From assembly GCA_036897485.1 (NCBI GenBank), contig JAYMTF010001229.1:1-25213 (forward strand): DNA of 25,213 nucleotides, written 5' to 3'. Within the stretch, counting starts at the first letter, position 1; the number at the start of each line of letters is the position of its first letter. Position numbers and translations under genes: made by a program. This document shows, piece by piece, positions 11,563-21,370 of this stretch. This DNA is from Pelargonium nanum (Eukaryota; Streptophyta; Magnoliopsida; Geraniales; Geraniaceae). The notes below the pieces were generated by a model that was given only the letters and a program-made list of their open reading frames with translations, was not told the DNA's origin and made no database searches.

Positions 11563-14500
11563 ATGGGTTCTTGTTTGCTTCGATTTTCGATCCTTCTCGT
11601 TGCTTGCATTTTTCCAATTTCGGTCGATTGTAGAGTTCGAGAGTACAAATTTAATGTAAGCACATTTTGTTTTCCGTATTTTTAATATGCTAGCTATAGT
11701 CTTTTAAAAGGTATCTTAAAAGTGTTTCCAATACCGGTTTAACAAATAATCAACGTTTTTTCTTAAATTGTAGCGTATAAGTATATTTTTTTACATGTGT
11801 TAGATATAATATCATGTAAAATATACTTAACCTTTCATATTTTTCTAAGATGCGTTCTTATAATCTTTTCATAACAAAATTCAGTCTTTCAGTTAGATTT
11901 AACTAATTTTTCTTTCTCATCATGTGAATGATACACGATTTATCGAATTTTTCAAAATATTTATTTGAAATATCCTTACAATCACATCGAGCTAATTTCA
12001 CATTATTGAAGTGAAAATTGAAACTACAAAATATTTTTTTTGAAACTGAAACTACAAAATATTAGTTATAAAAAAACGTGATTGAGCTTAATTAGCATAT
12101 AATATTGACCTAATTTGTCACGTTTATATGAGTTTTTATTATTTTTTTTAGGTGGTGATGAAAAATACTACAAGACTATGTTCAAGTAAGCCCATTGTGA
12201 CGGTCAACGGACTATTTCCAGGGCCCACTCTCTATGCTCGGGAAGGGGACACCGTGTTGGTCAAAGTGGTCAACCACGTCAAATACAATGTTTCAATTCA
12301 TTGGTAACCCACAAAACTAATTATTTTCATCATTTTGAGCTACACCAAGTTTAAAAATCACCTTCATTGGTTCATATAAATTTTTTAAATATTATTTCTA
12401 AATAGGCATGGTATTCGACAACTCCGAACGGGCTGGGCCGACGGGCCGGCCTACATAACCCAATGCCCAATCCAGCCAGGGCAGCAATATATTTACAACT
12501 TTACCATCACAGGCCAGAGGGGCACACTTCTATGGCATGCCCACATATTGTGGCTTAGAGCAACTGTCCATGGAGGAATTGTGATTTTGCCCAAGCTTGG
12601 TGTTCCCTATCCCTTCCCTAAACCTCACAAGGAAGTGGTGGTTGTGCTTGGTATGTGCACAAAAATTGTATCAATATGTTGTAGGAAAGTGGAGTTGGGT
12701 AGCGATTTGGGGATCTGATCGGTTTGATTTGATTTGGATTTGCAGCTGAATGGTGGAAATCGGACACGGAAAATGTGGTCAATGAAGCGCTTAAGTCTGG
12801 TTTGGCCCCGAATGTCTCTGACGCCCACACCATCAACGGTCATCCAGGACCTGTAGCCAATTGCCCTACACAAGGTGCGTATGTTTGAATAACTTAATCG
12901 AATGTGTCAAATCAGTGTTTTCATAATGGAAGAGGTTTTGAAATGATATTAGTCTCACACATAGCAGACAATCTGGATCGGCTCAAAATCCAACCCACAT
13001 TTTGGCGAGTTCGGTGGTAATATACTGGGCAAATTTTAAGCCAATTTGGGTCTCTTTTGAATAAAAACAATGTTAGTTGAGTCGGGTTCTAGCTATTTTC
13101 AATATGAACATGAAGAAAACTGGTGAAGACTAAAAACTGAGACTTAAAATGTTACCTCTAGTTTTGATTTAGTTTGTACATTTAAATTACGAGACGATAA
13201 CCTGATTCTCATGTTGCCGCAAATTAGATTTTAGTGAGTTTAGAACTCATTTATTATTTGTCGCATAGCAAAACACGTGATTATGTACGCAAAATATCAT
13301 TTTTCAACTCGATTTACTTAATTGACATATATAAAAACAAAACAACCGTTTAACTCCGGTCTAAAAGAATCATTACAATATTGACAAATTACCTTGTAAA
13401 ATCATTATCTACGAATATTTGTCGATATCATTTTTAATATTCGTTACATGATTATCAGGCGGCTTCAAATTATCGGTGGAAGCCGGAAAAACCTACATGC
13501 TCCGGCTAATCAATGCTGCACTCAACGAAGAGTTGTTCTTCAAGATCGCCGGCCACAGCCTCACCGTCGTGGAGGTCGACGCCACCTACGTCAAGCCGGT
13601 GAAGCTCGACACCATCGTCATAGCCCCCGGCCAGACCACAAACGTCCTCGTCACCGCCGACCAAAACTCCGGCAAGTACTTGGTCGCCGCCTCCCCCTTC
13701 ATGGACGCTCCAATTGCCGTAGACAACATCACCGCCACCGCCACTCTCCACTACTCCGGCACCCTATCCTCCGTCGCCACCACCCTCACCGCCCCGCCGC
13801 CGCAGAACGCCACCGCCGTGGCCAACAAGTTCGTGGACTCACTAAAGGCATTGAATTCCCGAAAATACCCCGCAAATGTCCCACTCAAGATCGATCACAA
13901 CCTCTTCTTCACCGTTGGATTAGGTATTGTTGGATTATGTTTAGTAATTAATAATAATTATAATGAGAAAAAAGAATCTCGGGCTCTCAGCAACGATTTA
14001 TCGACTGAGTATAGAGGTGATGTCACATCATCAATTAACATCTATACTCGCTCTGATGAATTTGTGGGAGCGGAGAGCCCGCCAGATTTATTTGGTTGTC
14101 TCTTGCATGAGAGTCATAGTCAATAAATCATGATTTCGGTTACTCAAATTTATTTAAAAGTTTTTTTTTTGAACAAACAAATTTATTTAAAAGTTAAATG
14201 TTAATATTTTTATAAAAAAAAAAAGTTTGAAACCATAATTGATTATATATTTTCCGACAGGTATCAACCCCTGTCCGACCTGCAAGGCCGGCAACGGCAG
14301 CCGGGTCGTGGCGGCCGTCAACAACGTGACCTTCGTGATGCCCACGACGGCGTTGCTTCAAGCTCACGTCTTCAACATTAGCGGTGTTTTCACCGACGAC
14401 TTTCCGGCCAACCCACCGACGGTTTTCAACTACACCGGGGCAATGCCGGCGAGCCTAGCCACCACCAAGGGAACCAAAGTGTATAGGCTTGCTTATAACT

Positions 14501-15139
14501 CAACGGTCCAGCTTGTGTTGCAAGATACAGGCATTATTGCTGCTGAGAACCACCCGGTTCATCTCCATGGGTTCAATTTCTTTGCCATTGGTAGGGGTTT
14601 GGGGAATTTCAATCCAAAGAAAGATCCCAAGAGCTTCAATTTGGTTGATCCTGTTGAGAGGAACACAATTGGTGTCCCCGCCGGCGGGTGGGTCGCCATC
14701 AGGTTCCGAGCTGATAATCCAGGTAAGTTGCAATCACATAATATTTTATTTACAGTAACAATGCATAATCTAACTGATTATAACGTTTTGAAAATTAGAT
14801 CAGAATTTGGACCGATCTGTTGATTTAAACACTGAATGAATTGACATGACGCTTACATGACATTCTTACTCAATTCAGACGTGACCATTGACCAATCTAG
14901 TCAGATTTTTAAATTATTACACTTACAACACATTAACTTTCAACTTTTTCATGTGATTATTTGGTTGTGTCCATTGATTCATTTGATGTTGTTGTTGTTG
15001 TGTTGTAGGAGTTTGGTTCATGCATTGTCACTTGGAGGTGCACACAACATGGGGGCTAAAAATGGCATTCTTGGTGGACAATGGAAAAGGACCTAATGAG
15101 TCAATTCTACCACCACCAAGTGACCTTCCCAAGTGCTAG
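11563..15139 (+). CDS. LAC: Laccase, LAC4/LAC10 type (secreted multicopper oxidase)
   Basis: Apoplastic blue copper oxidase that oxidises monolignols with reduction of oxygen to water, driving lignin polymerisation. Seven exons (11563-11655, 12152-12303, 12406-12650, 12746-12874, 13459-13923, 14261-14722, 15009-15139) join in frame to 558 residues, the exact length I recall for Arabidopsis LAC4. Residues 1-23 form a signal peptide (hydrophobic [13 protein letters not shown]). Copper motifs are complete: HWH (H81, H83), HAH (H126, H128), HPVHLH (H459, H462, H464) and HCHLEVH (H521, C522, H523, H527), with Leu532 as the axial type-1 position. Three cupredoxin domains follow in order, and the end PPPSDLPKC is typical. 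Many N-glycosylation sequons are present (e.g. N36, N77, N113, N186). The assignment to the LAC4/LAC10 clade rests on remembered similarity. Confidence 0.95.
13508..13528 (+). promoter_or_regulatory. Candidate miR397 target site in laccase exon 5
   Basis: The 21 nt encoding part of LINAALNE (about residues 223-230) are nearly complementary to the miR397 sequence I remember. I count one G:U wobble (target position 7) and mismatches at target positions 1 and 19; the latter faces miRNA base 3. The centre around the expected cleavage point (13518/13519) is fully paired. miR397 control of lignin laccases at this conserved motif is established in Arabidopsis and poplar. Action here is inferred. Confidence 0.7.
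13974..14088. repeat. Foldback (MITE-like) element in laccase intron 5
   Basis: Terminal arms AATCTCGGGCTCTC (13975-13988) and GAGAGCCCGCCAGATT (14073-14088) are inverted copies apart from a 2-bp gap. Inner arms GAGTATAGA (14007-14015) and TCTATACTC (14041-14049) pair perfectly. The small palindrome TGATGTCACATCA (14018-14030) lies between them. The roughly 115-bp segment is more GC-rich than the surrounding intron. No clear target-site duplication was seen, so a transposon origin is only likely. Confidence 0.5.
14145..14195. repeat. 18-bp direct repeat in laccase intron 5
   Basis: CAAATTTATTTAAAAGTT occurs exactly at 14145-14162 and again at 14178-14195, a 33-bp period separated by a T-rich stretch and GAACAAA. 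It is a local duplication in non-coding sequence. Confidence 0.85.
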
Positions 15140-15440
15140 AAAGTGATGATGATGATGAAGAAGAATGAGAAGCCAAAAGAGCTCATAACATTAAAATATT
15201 AAACAAAGTAGAGAGGTTTGTGCATCAAAGAGGAGGCAATGGGGGAGGAGAGGAACATCAATAAACAATTAGGAGGAGAGCTATATATACATACATATAT
15301 ATGATCCAATTATTTCTTGAGCAAATGGAAGATTTTACTCAAGCAAGTTTCAATAATTCATGTGTTTTCAAGAATATGTTATGTTATGTTATGGGAATGG
15401 ATTTGGATTTTGATCAATGTAATTCTTGTGGTTAGGCAAA
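15140..15440 (+). other. Laccase 3' untranslated region (estimated)
   Basis: Follows the TAG stop at 15137-15139. AATAAA occurs at 15260-15265 and a second, T-rich candidate end with TTGATCAATGTAATTCTTG near 15411-15430; either could direct polyadenylation. An imperfect hairpin, CTTGAGCAAA with TTTACTCAAG, lies near 15317-15347. The true 3' end cannot be fixed from sequence. Confidence 0.45.
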
Positions 15441-17600
15441 TATTACGCACATGAATCATTCTGTAGGGTCGATCGGTAGGAAGGGCACGCGGCACCTCTT
15501 TAATAGTCATGTCGAGGTGCTTCTAGAGAAAAAATCTCAATTCAAGTTTTAAGCATATCTAAAGACATATTATTTTGTTAAGGATGAAATCTGTGATGCT
15601 TCAATTTAAGTTTAGACGTATTCAAAAGAGTGTCGAATTGTTTTACATATTCTTTTTGCGTCATTTTAAGACGTAGTGGGCTTTATTGGGCCAATTCTAC
15701 GGGCTAAAATTTGGGCCACGAAAACCTTCGTGTACACAATTAATATTATTTCTAAATCAACTACACGAAAGAATTTGTTATTTTATATGGTTTTTTCAAG
15801 TAAACACAAAAATGGTGGGTCAAATGAAAAAAAAAACCCACAAAAAATAATGAAGTCATGCGCATGTCTACTACTTCTTGAAATTAATAAATTAGTAAAT
15901 AAAATAATGAAAATAAATGAATAATTTAAATTGGGAGGACAAGAAGAATCTTTCTATTTATGGAAACTTTCACATTTGCACCTAATAATTTAAGCAGTCC
16001 TCGTCATTTCCAACCACACCTCTCTCAAGAAGAATCATGTGAGTGGGAGACTACTCAACTTTTTGGTTAGTTAATGTTTAAATATAGATTTTTTTTTGTA
16101 GGCTAGCGATACGAATTTTCGGTTGAAAATGTTTAATTTATAGGTAGTAATTCGGGGTTTGATTTGAATATTTCGGATCAGATCGGATTGAAAATATCTA
16201 ACTCTTACGCACTTGAATGATAGATTTGTATTTTTTACATGCAAAATGTGTGAGTTTGTGTGATAGTGCCTGGAAATTCAGTAAATTTATTTTATGCCAC
16301 CTGAATCCGCAAATATGAAAAAAAAAAGAGTTAGGATACAGGTGCTCGAGGGCTTGTATCTAAATTATTAGTTGTAATCTAACATGAACTTGACTAAAAA
16401 AATTGCATATTGCGGGTAACGAACAATGTAATAATATATGAAATTTTAAATGTGAACGAGAGAGTAATAGATAATGCGAAACCGATGTTATATTAGTTTA
16501 AAATAGTAGTATCCTACGCATCGATTTTCAATATACAAAATTTTAAATTAATCTAAATTGTCAATAAATAATTTGTAATCACAATAAAATTTCATACCAA
16601 ATGATTTGTTTTATAGTATTAAAAGAAGATTTCATGCTCCATCTGGTGCCAGCAAATCCTCCTATTTTTGCATAAGCAACCTTTTCTATTGTCTTTATAG
16701 TCAATTAATTATACACCAAGAACAAAATTAGAAAAGAGAATGTGAGACAAAATACACCAACTTCACAGGCTATTTTCAATATATTTTTTTATAATGATTG
16801 TGACAATATGAAATTTCTCAAAACAAAAAAATGACCAAAATATCCTTAAAACGATATCAGAATCCGAAATATGGCTTAAACACTCAATAATATTTTGTTC
16901 GAATAACCGCTCGTAGATCGATCAAGTTCTTAACCGAACAAAAATATATCGTTATCTGAACCTAAAAGTGTGGGCACATCTTGTCTTTTACTTGAAGAAG
17001 TTTTTACTTTTTTTTTTCCATTAATATGGAGCTTTTGAAATATAAATCACATGATTTTTGTTTTTCTATTAATATTATTATTGTTTTGATCTTTTCTGTT
17101 ATTGGGTCGAAATGGGCTTAGGCCCAACACTGCTTCATAAAGGCCCAAAGGGATGTATACTAATTGCTGTATTAATTATTTTGTAATGGGTTTAGGAGAT
17201 AAACCCTGATAAAACAATATTTATTCAAGAGACACGTGGGATGTGATAAAGTTGAGCAAAATTAAAATTAAAAATAAAAGTAAAATAATTTTATAATTTT
17301 TATGTATAGTCTTTCAATTTTTTGAGTTGGAGATATATGAATTTTGTAATGATTTTTCTTGGGTCTCAATTTTTTTGAAGACTTCTTTGACAATTTCATT
17401 TTTTCTAGTTCAATTAATAATGATTACGTAAAAAAGACATGCAAAAGATAATTCATCGGTTAAACTAACTCTTCGACTTATTAAAAATGCACCAGAAGTA
17501 TTAAGTAATTCAAAACTTTTTTATTTTATTTTATTTGGAAAGAGCTAATATATGAATACCTCAATAGGGCCAAACAGTAAGGGAACTCGGAAACCGATTA
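15441..17600. other. Intergenic, no gene recognised; two TGGGCY clusters
   Basis: AT-rich with no supported coding region. TGGGCY motifs cluster at 15677-15717 (three, same strand) and at 17113-17147 (TGGGCT, then two GGCCCA on the opposite strand). The second cluster is followed by AAACCCTG near 17202 and ACACGTGG near 17232. Such combinations are typical of plant core promoters, but no adjacent coding exon was found on either strand. Confidence 0.4.
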
Positions 17601-17689
17601 CAGTCATTTGAAATAATAGTACATGACCCACAAGACTACATGAAAGTGACAAATAAGATTACAATCTGAGCACGTATAATAATAAAATT

Positions 17690-17846
17690 TGGCCATAATA
17701 TCTGTCAAACGATTTGCCTTTCTCCCTACCAGCAAAAGCATAAAATCTTTCAAACGGAAAGCTCTATCCTTGCACTCCAAAACCAAAGTTCTCCCTTGAA
17801 AATGTTGTGGTATTGACCTTACTTCACCAATGGTAAGTACCAACAA
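17690..17846 (-). pseudogene. Probable fragment of a LINE-type RNase H domain
   Basis: One open stretch reads RTLVLECKDRAFRLKDF followed by MLLLVGRKANRLTDIMAKF. The pattern of an acidic-residue helix, then hydrophobic strand, then V.R.AN...D..AKF matches the C-terminal part of the RNase H-like domain found in plant non-LTR retroelements and related RVT_3 domains (from memory). Only about 50 residues are recognisable. No start, reverse transcriptase or downstream part is seen, so it looks like a decayed relic. A chance resemblance is possible. Confidence 0.4.
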
Positions 17847-17954
17847 TGAATGTTCAAGATCACTCCAACCAAAGCTCTACTAATCCTAGGTTCTCCTGTG
17901 GAGTGTAGAATCTAGACCTTGGTGTTGTTTCATTGTTTGAGCTCATAGGAACTT

Positions 17955-18076
17955 GCCAATCACATGTTGTCTTTTTCAGTTCACACTTGTGATTGGCCAT
18001 CTCCATCTCTATTTCATAATTTGGCAACTTTTTATTTTAAGCTCTCTGAGAGCCCACAACCAGCATCTCCACCAAT
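17955..18076. promoter_or_regulatory. CCAAT-box cluster upstream of the DIVARICATA-type MYB gene
   Basis: GCCAATCACA (17955-17964) and its exact inverted copy TGTGATTGGC (17988-17997) are 23 bp apart, and a third CCAATCACA lies at 18072-18080. CCAAT is the NF-Y binding core. Together with the following TC-rich stretch (CTCTCTCTCT near 18110) this probably marks the promoter of the MYB gene; no clear TATA box was seen. Confidence 0.45.
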
Positions 18077-18185
18077 CACAACACAACAACTTTGACCTCT
18101 CTTTTTCACTCTCTCTCTCTCTTGCTCATCACTGTTCCATAGATCCATCATCTCTTGCAATTTCCTAATAGTTCACAGCCAAAAA

Positions 18186-18824
18186 ATGGAGCTGGCAATA
18201 TTTGTAGTCACTCCCTTCTAGCTCCTTCCCTCTTTCACTTTTGCTTTAGCCCTCCAAAGAGGAAAGATAAAAGCACAAATATTTCCCTCTTTGGCTGCTT
18301 CAATTCTTGAGAATCTCTCTAATCTCTCCATTTTTTCCCCAATTGGGGTTTTAGTAAAGCCTAGTTCTTGACTCTTGACTTGAATCTCACTCTACCACCT
18401 CCAAAGTCTCAAACTTTGTCACAGATTTCTCTTTTTTGCACTGAAACTTGATCTGGGTTTTGCTCCACTTGTTGTGATTCACTGATTTCTGCTTGTTTTT
18501 GTGATCTGGGTTGTGGAGCTCTTTAGGGTTTATCAAGCTTAATTTTTTGCTTTTGCTTTTTGTATTGGCTCTTGAATTTTCCTTGGTTCTTGGAAAGTTG
18601 GGTCTTTTCTAGATTCCTCAATTTTATGCTTTTACTTGTGATAAAGTTACTTAGATTCTCTTCAAATGCTCATTGATTTGGCGCCTCATTGGTCATAAAA
18701 ACCTCAACTTCTTTGCATTTCCTATCTGGGTTTCTTTTTTTCTCTCTCTCTGAGCTGAAAGCAGAGATTTTTATTTTATTTTTTATATCTTTCACTGCAT
18801 ATGTTCTTCAGCTCCAGTGCTTAA
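18186..18824 (+). promoter_or_regulatory. T/C-rich 5' leader of the MYB gene with several upstream ORFs
   Basis: Pyrimidine-rich sequence typical of plant leaders precedes the start codon at 18837. If transcription starts near 18150, four short ORFs precede it: 18186-18221 (11 codons, MELAIFVVTPF), 18626-18676 (16 codons), 18666-18698 (10 codons, MLIDLAPHWS, overlapping the previous in another frame) and 18801-18824 (7 codons, MFFSSSA), only 12 bp before the start. A telo-box-like TAGGGTTT is at 18524-18531. A leader intron is possible and would remove some of them. Confidence 0.45.
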
Positions 18825-18836
18825 TCAAAATTCTGA

Positions 18837-20267
18837 ATGATGAGTCGTGGGCTTGAAATTTTATCTCCAGCAGCTTATCTGCAGAACTCAAATTGGTTGT
18901 TTCAAGAAACCAAAGGCACAAAATGGACCCCTGAAGAGAACAAGCAGTTTGAAAATGCTCTTGCTTTGTATGATAAGGACACGCCGGACCGGTGGCTCAG
19001 AGTGGCAGCTATGATTCCAGGCAAGACTGTGGGAGATGTGATCAAACAGTACAAGGAATTGGAGGAAGATGTGAGTGACATAGAGGCTGGTTTGATCCCA
19101 ATCCCAGGATATGGTAGCAATTCCTTCACATTGGAGTGGGCTCATAGTCAGGGTTTTGATGGGTTTCATGATTTCTATAGTCCTGGTGGGAAGAGAGGCA
19201 CTTCCACTCGGCCTTCGGATCAGGAGAGGAAGAAAGGAGTGCCTTGGACAGAAGAAGAACACAGGTAAAATTTGTGTCCTTTTCGCGTTTCATGTCGTGT
19301 AAATTATGTAATGCCTCTGTGTGTTCTTGTGGATTTGGTGAGAATTGATACTTGACATGTTGAAATATCAGTTATAATTTGCAAGAATTGAGAATCTGTC
19401 AATAGCTTGAAAACCAATTTTTTAGTTGGGTTTGTTGATCTAAAGGAACTGAAATCTTGATAAAACATGATTGAACTTTGAAGCTTCCGGTTAGATCTAG
19501 CGAATTAGGTGAAATGTGTGTACGGGTTTTATACGCGAAAGTGTAATTCCTCTGTGTGTTCTTGGAATATCAGTTTGTGAAGAATTAGCTTAAAGATCAA
19601 GCCAATTTTCTTGTTGGCTTGTTGATTGAAAGGTTTTGAAATTATGATACAAGTAAACTAGGTGAAATGTGTATATGGGTTTTGAGAGAACAATAAGTGA
19701 AAATGTATGCTTTTCGTTTCTTTTGAATAGCTTGTTGCAGTTTCTGATGTAAGTACTCTTGATGATTTACACCACAGGCAATTTCTTTTGGGTCTTAAAA
19801 AGTACGGTAAAGGGGATTGGAGAAACATTTCTCGCAATTTTGTGACCTCTAGGACACCGACTCAAGTAGCGAGTCATGCTCAAAAGTACTTCATCAGGCA
19901 ACTTACGGGGGGTAAGGATAAGAGGCGATCAAGCATCCACGACATCACTACTGTCAATCTTCCCGACACCAAGTCCCCTCCATCAGTGAGCAACATGCCT
20001 CCATCCCCGGATCACTCCAAGGCCGTGCAGACACTTCAGCATCCAAGAATTGCTGGCGTAAGCCGTGAGCTAGTTGATTGGCAAGCACCAAATGACGGGA
20101 CAGCAATGGTTTTCAATGGCAACAGTTTCACTTCACCTTTTTGCGGGGTTTCAGCAAATGGGCTAAAGCTTCTAGAACAAAACTTGCACCGAGGAAGTCT
20201 TCATGGATCTCACCAGTTTGGACTTTACAACACGGTTCTTCAGATGAAACCTATGCAGCATCAATGA
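18837..20267 (+). CDS. DIV: DIVARICATA-type MYB/SANT transcription factor
   Basis: Nuclear DNA-binding regulator of the plant DIV/R-R-type MYB family, whose members control flower asymmetry, growth or stress genes, often through dimers with RADIALIS/DRIF-type partners. Two exons (18837-19264 and 19778-20267) join within an Arg codon to give 305 residues, the usual length of the family. Residues about 26-79 form the first SANT repeat ([19 protein letters not shown]30, W53). Residues about 131-184 form the second, DNA-binding repeat ([20 protein letters not shown]137, W157), ending in SHAQKYF (175-181). The hallmark [16 protein letters not shown] and [18 protein letters not shown] blocks are intact. 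The C-terminal 100 residues are low in recognisable structure. ATG also occurs at 18840, directly after the first. The symbol names the family; orthology is not shown. Confidence 0.95.
19311..19706. repeat. Diverged tandem duplication inside the MYB intron
   Basis: Segment 19311-19545 is followed by a related, shorter one, 19546-19706. Both carry, in the same order, CCTCTGTGTGTTCTTG (exact at 19314-19329 and 19549-19564), a CCAATTTT/GTTGG/TTGTTGAT block (near 19413 and 19602), AGGTGAAATGTGT (exact at 19507-19519 and 19660-19672) and GGGTTTT. This accounts for most of the 513-bp intron. Confidence 0.75.
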
Positions 20268-20560
20268 GGTTGTGGAGTTACGAAGGTATTGGAATACCAT
20301 ATCTCTTATGGATTGATCTAGCCATGCCTATATATATATATATCATGGTTTTCATGTGAATATGTTTATGATGAGGACTTGAGCTGGTCCATAGTTTTAG
20401 ACCCTACAAAAATGTAGCTCTATTAGTCTGTGTATTGTGCTTTGATATTCAAATTATCATCTGTTCATCGAAAATGGAAGCTTATTTTATGTAAGTTTGC
20501 GCGTTTTATCACTTGTGATGCTCTGATTCCTTTTGTAAATTTGAGGGTAAGAAGAAATTT
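20268..20560 (+). other. 3' untranslated region of the MYB gene (estimated)
   Basis: Follows the TGA at 20265-20267. It is T/A-rich, with a TATATATATATA run near 20330-20342 and TTTTGTAAAT near 20531. No canonical AATAAA is seen, which is common in plants. The tandem repeat array starts near 20566, so the transcript end must lie before or inside it. Confidence 0.4.
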
Positions 20561-20565
20561 TCCTA

Positions 20566-21370
20566 TTGAACTAGTGTGTGAAACAAATATTGTCACTTAG
20601 GTTAGATACATATGAAGCAAGTATGGCTTCACAATAGCTGGGGAAAACTGTGTGCAAAACGACCTTCCGTGGGCCCCAAAACAGTAGGAGCTACGTGAAC
20701 TGAGCCGCCCTTCCCTTACCCTATACTTTTCCGATTGAACTTATGTGTGAAACGGGTATTGACATTTAGGTTAGATACATAGTTACATATGAAGCAAGTG
20801 CGGACCTCATAAATGTAGGGGAAAGTTGTGTACAAATATGACCCTCCGCGGGCTCCATATTAGTGGGAGCTTCGCACATTGAGGCTTGAGCCGCCCTTCT
20901 GTTGTAGGAGAAGAACTCAATACTTTTCCGATGAACTTGTGTGTGAAACAAGTAGTGTGATGTAGGTTGTGATGCAAGTGTAGGCTTTACAAAAGCAGGG
21001 GGAAATTGTGTGCATGAATGACTCTCCGCGGTCCCCACAACAGTGGGAGCATCGTGCACTGAGCTGCCCTTTTGTTGTAGGACAAGAACTCAATACATGT
21101 GAAGCAGGGAAAGATTGTGTACATAAATGACCCTTTGTGGGCACCACAATAGTGGGAGCCTCATGCACCGAGCTGCCATTTTGTTGTAGGACAGGAACTC
21201 AATACTTATCCGATCGAACTTGTGTGTGAAACAAGTATTGCCATTTATGCTAGATACATGTCAAGCATGAGAAAACTGTATACATAAGCGACCCTCCATG
21301 GGGCTCGCAATAGTGGGAGCCTCGTGCACCGAACTGCCCTTTTGTTGCAGGACAAGAACTCAATACCCAA
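20566..21370 (+). repeat. Five-unit tandem array with an Au-SINE-like 3' half
   Basis: Units share GAACTTGTGTGTGAAACAAG, TTAGGTTAGATACAT, a GAAGCAAGTG block, GTGTACATAAATGACCCTCC, GTGGGAGCCTCGTGCACCGA and GCTGCCCTTTTGTTG, then GGACAAGAACTCAATAC. The GTGGGAGC core recurs near 20683, 20862, 21042, 21151 and 21312, so periods are about 179, 180, 109 and 161 bp; the fourth unit is 5'-truncated. The GGGAGC(T/C)..GTGCACCG.GCTGCCCTTTT block closely resembles the 3' end of Au-type plant SINEs as I remember it. No tRNA-like A/B boxes were recognised in the units. The array starts about 300 bp after the MYB stop codon. Confidence 0.7.

Noticed and set aside
12470..12500. Possible miR408 target site in laccase exon 3 (GCCAGGGCAGC core)
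   Set aside because: Only the first seven bases match the complement of miR408; pairing then fails, so it would not be a functional site.
13506..13751. ORFs antisense to laccase exon 5 and in its other forward frame
   Set aside because: Shadows of the GC-rich coding exon, explained by its codon bias.
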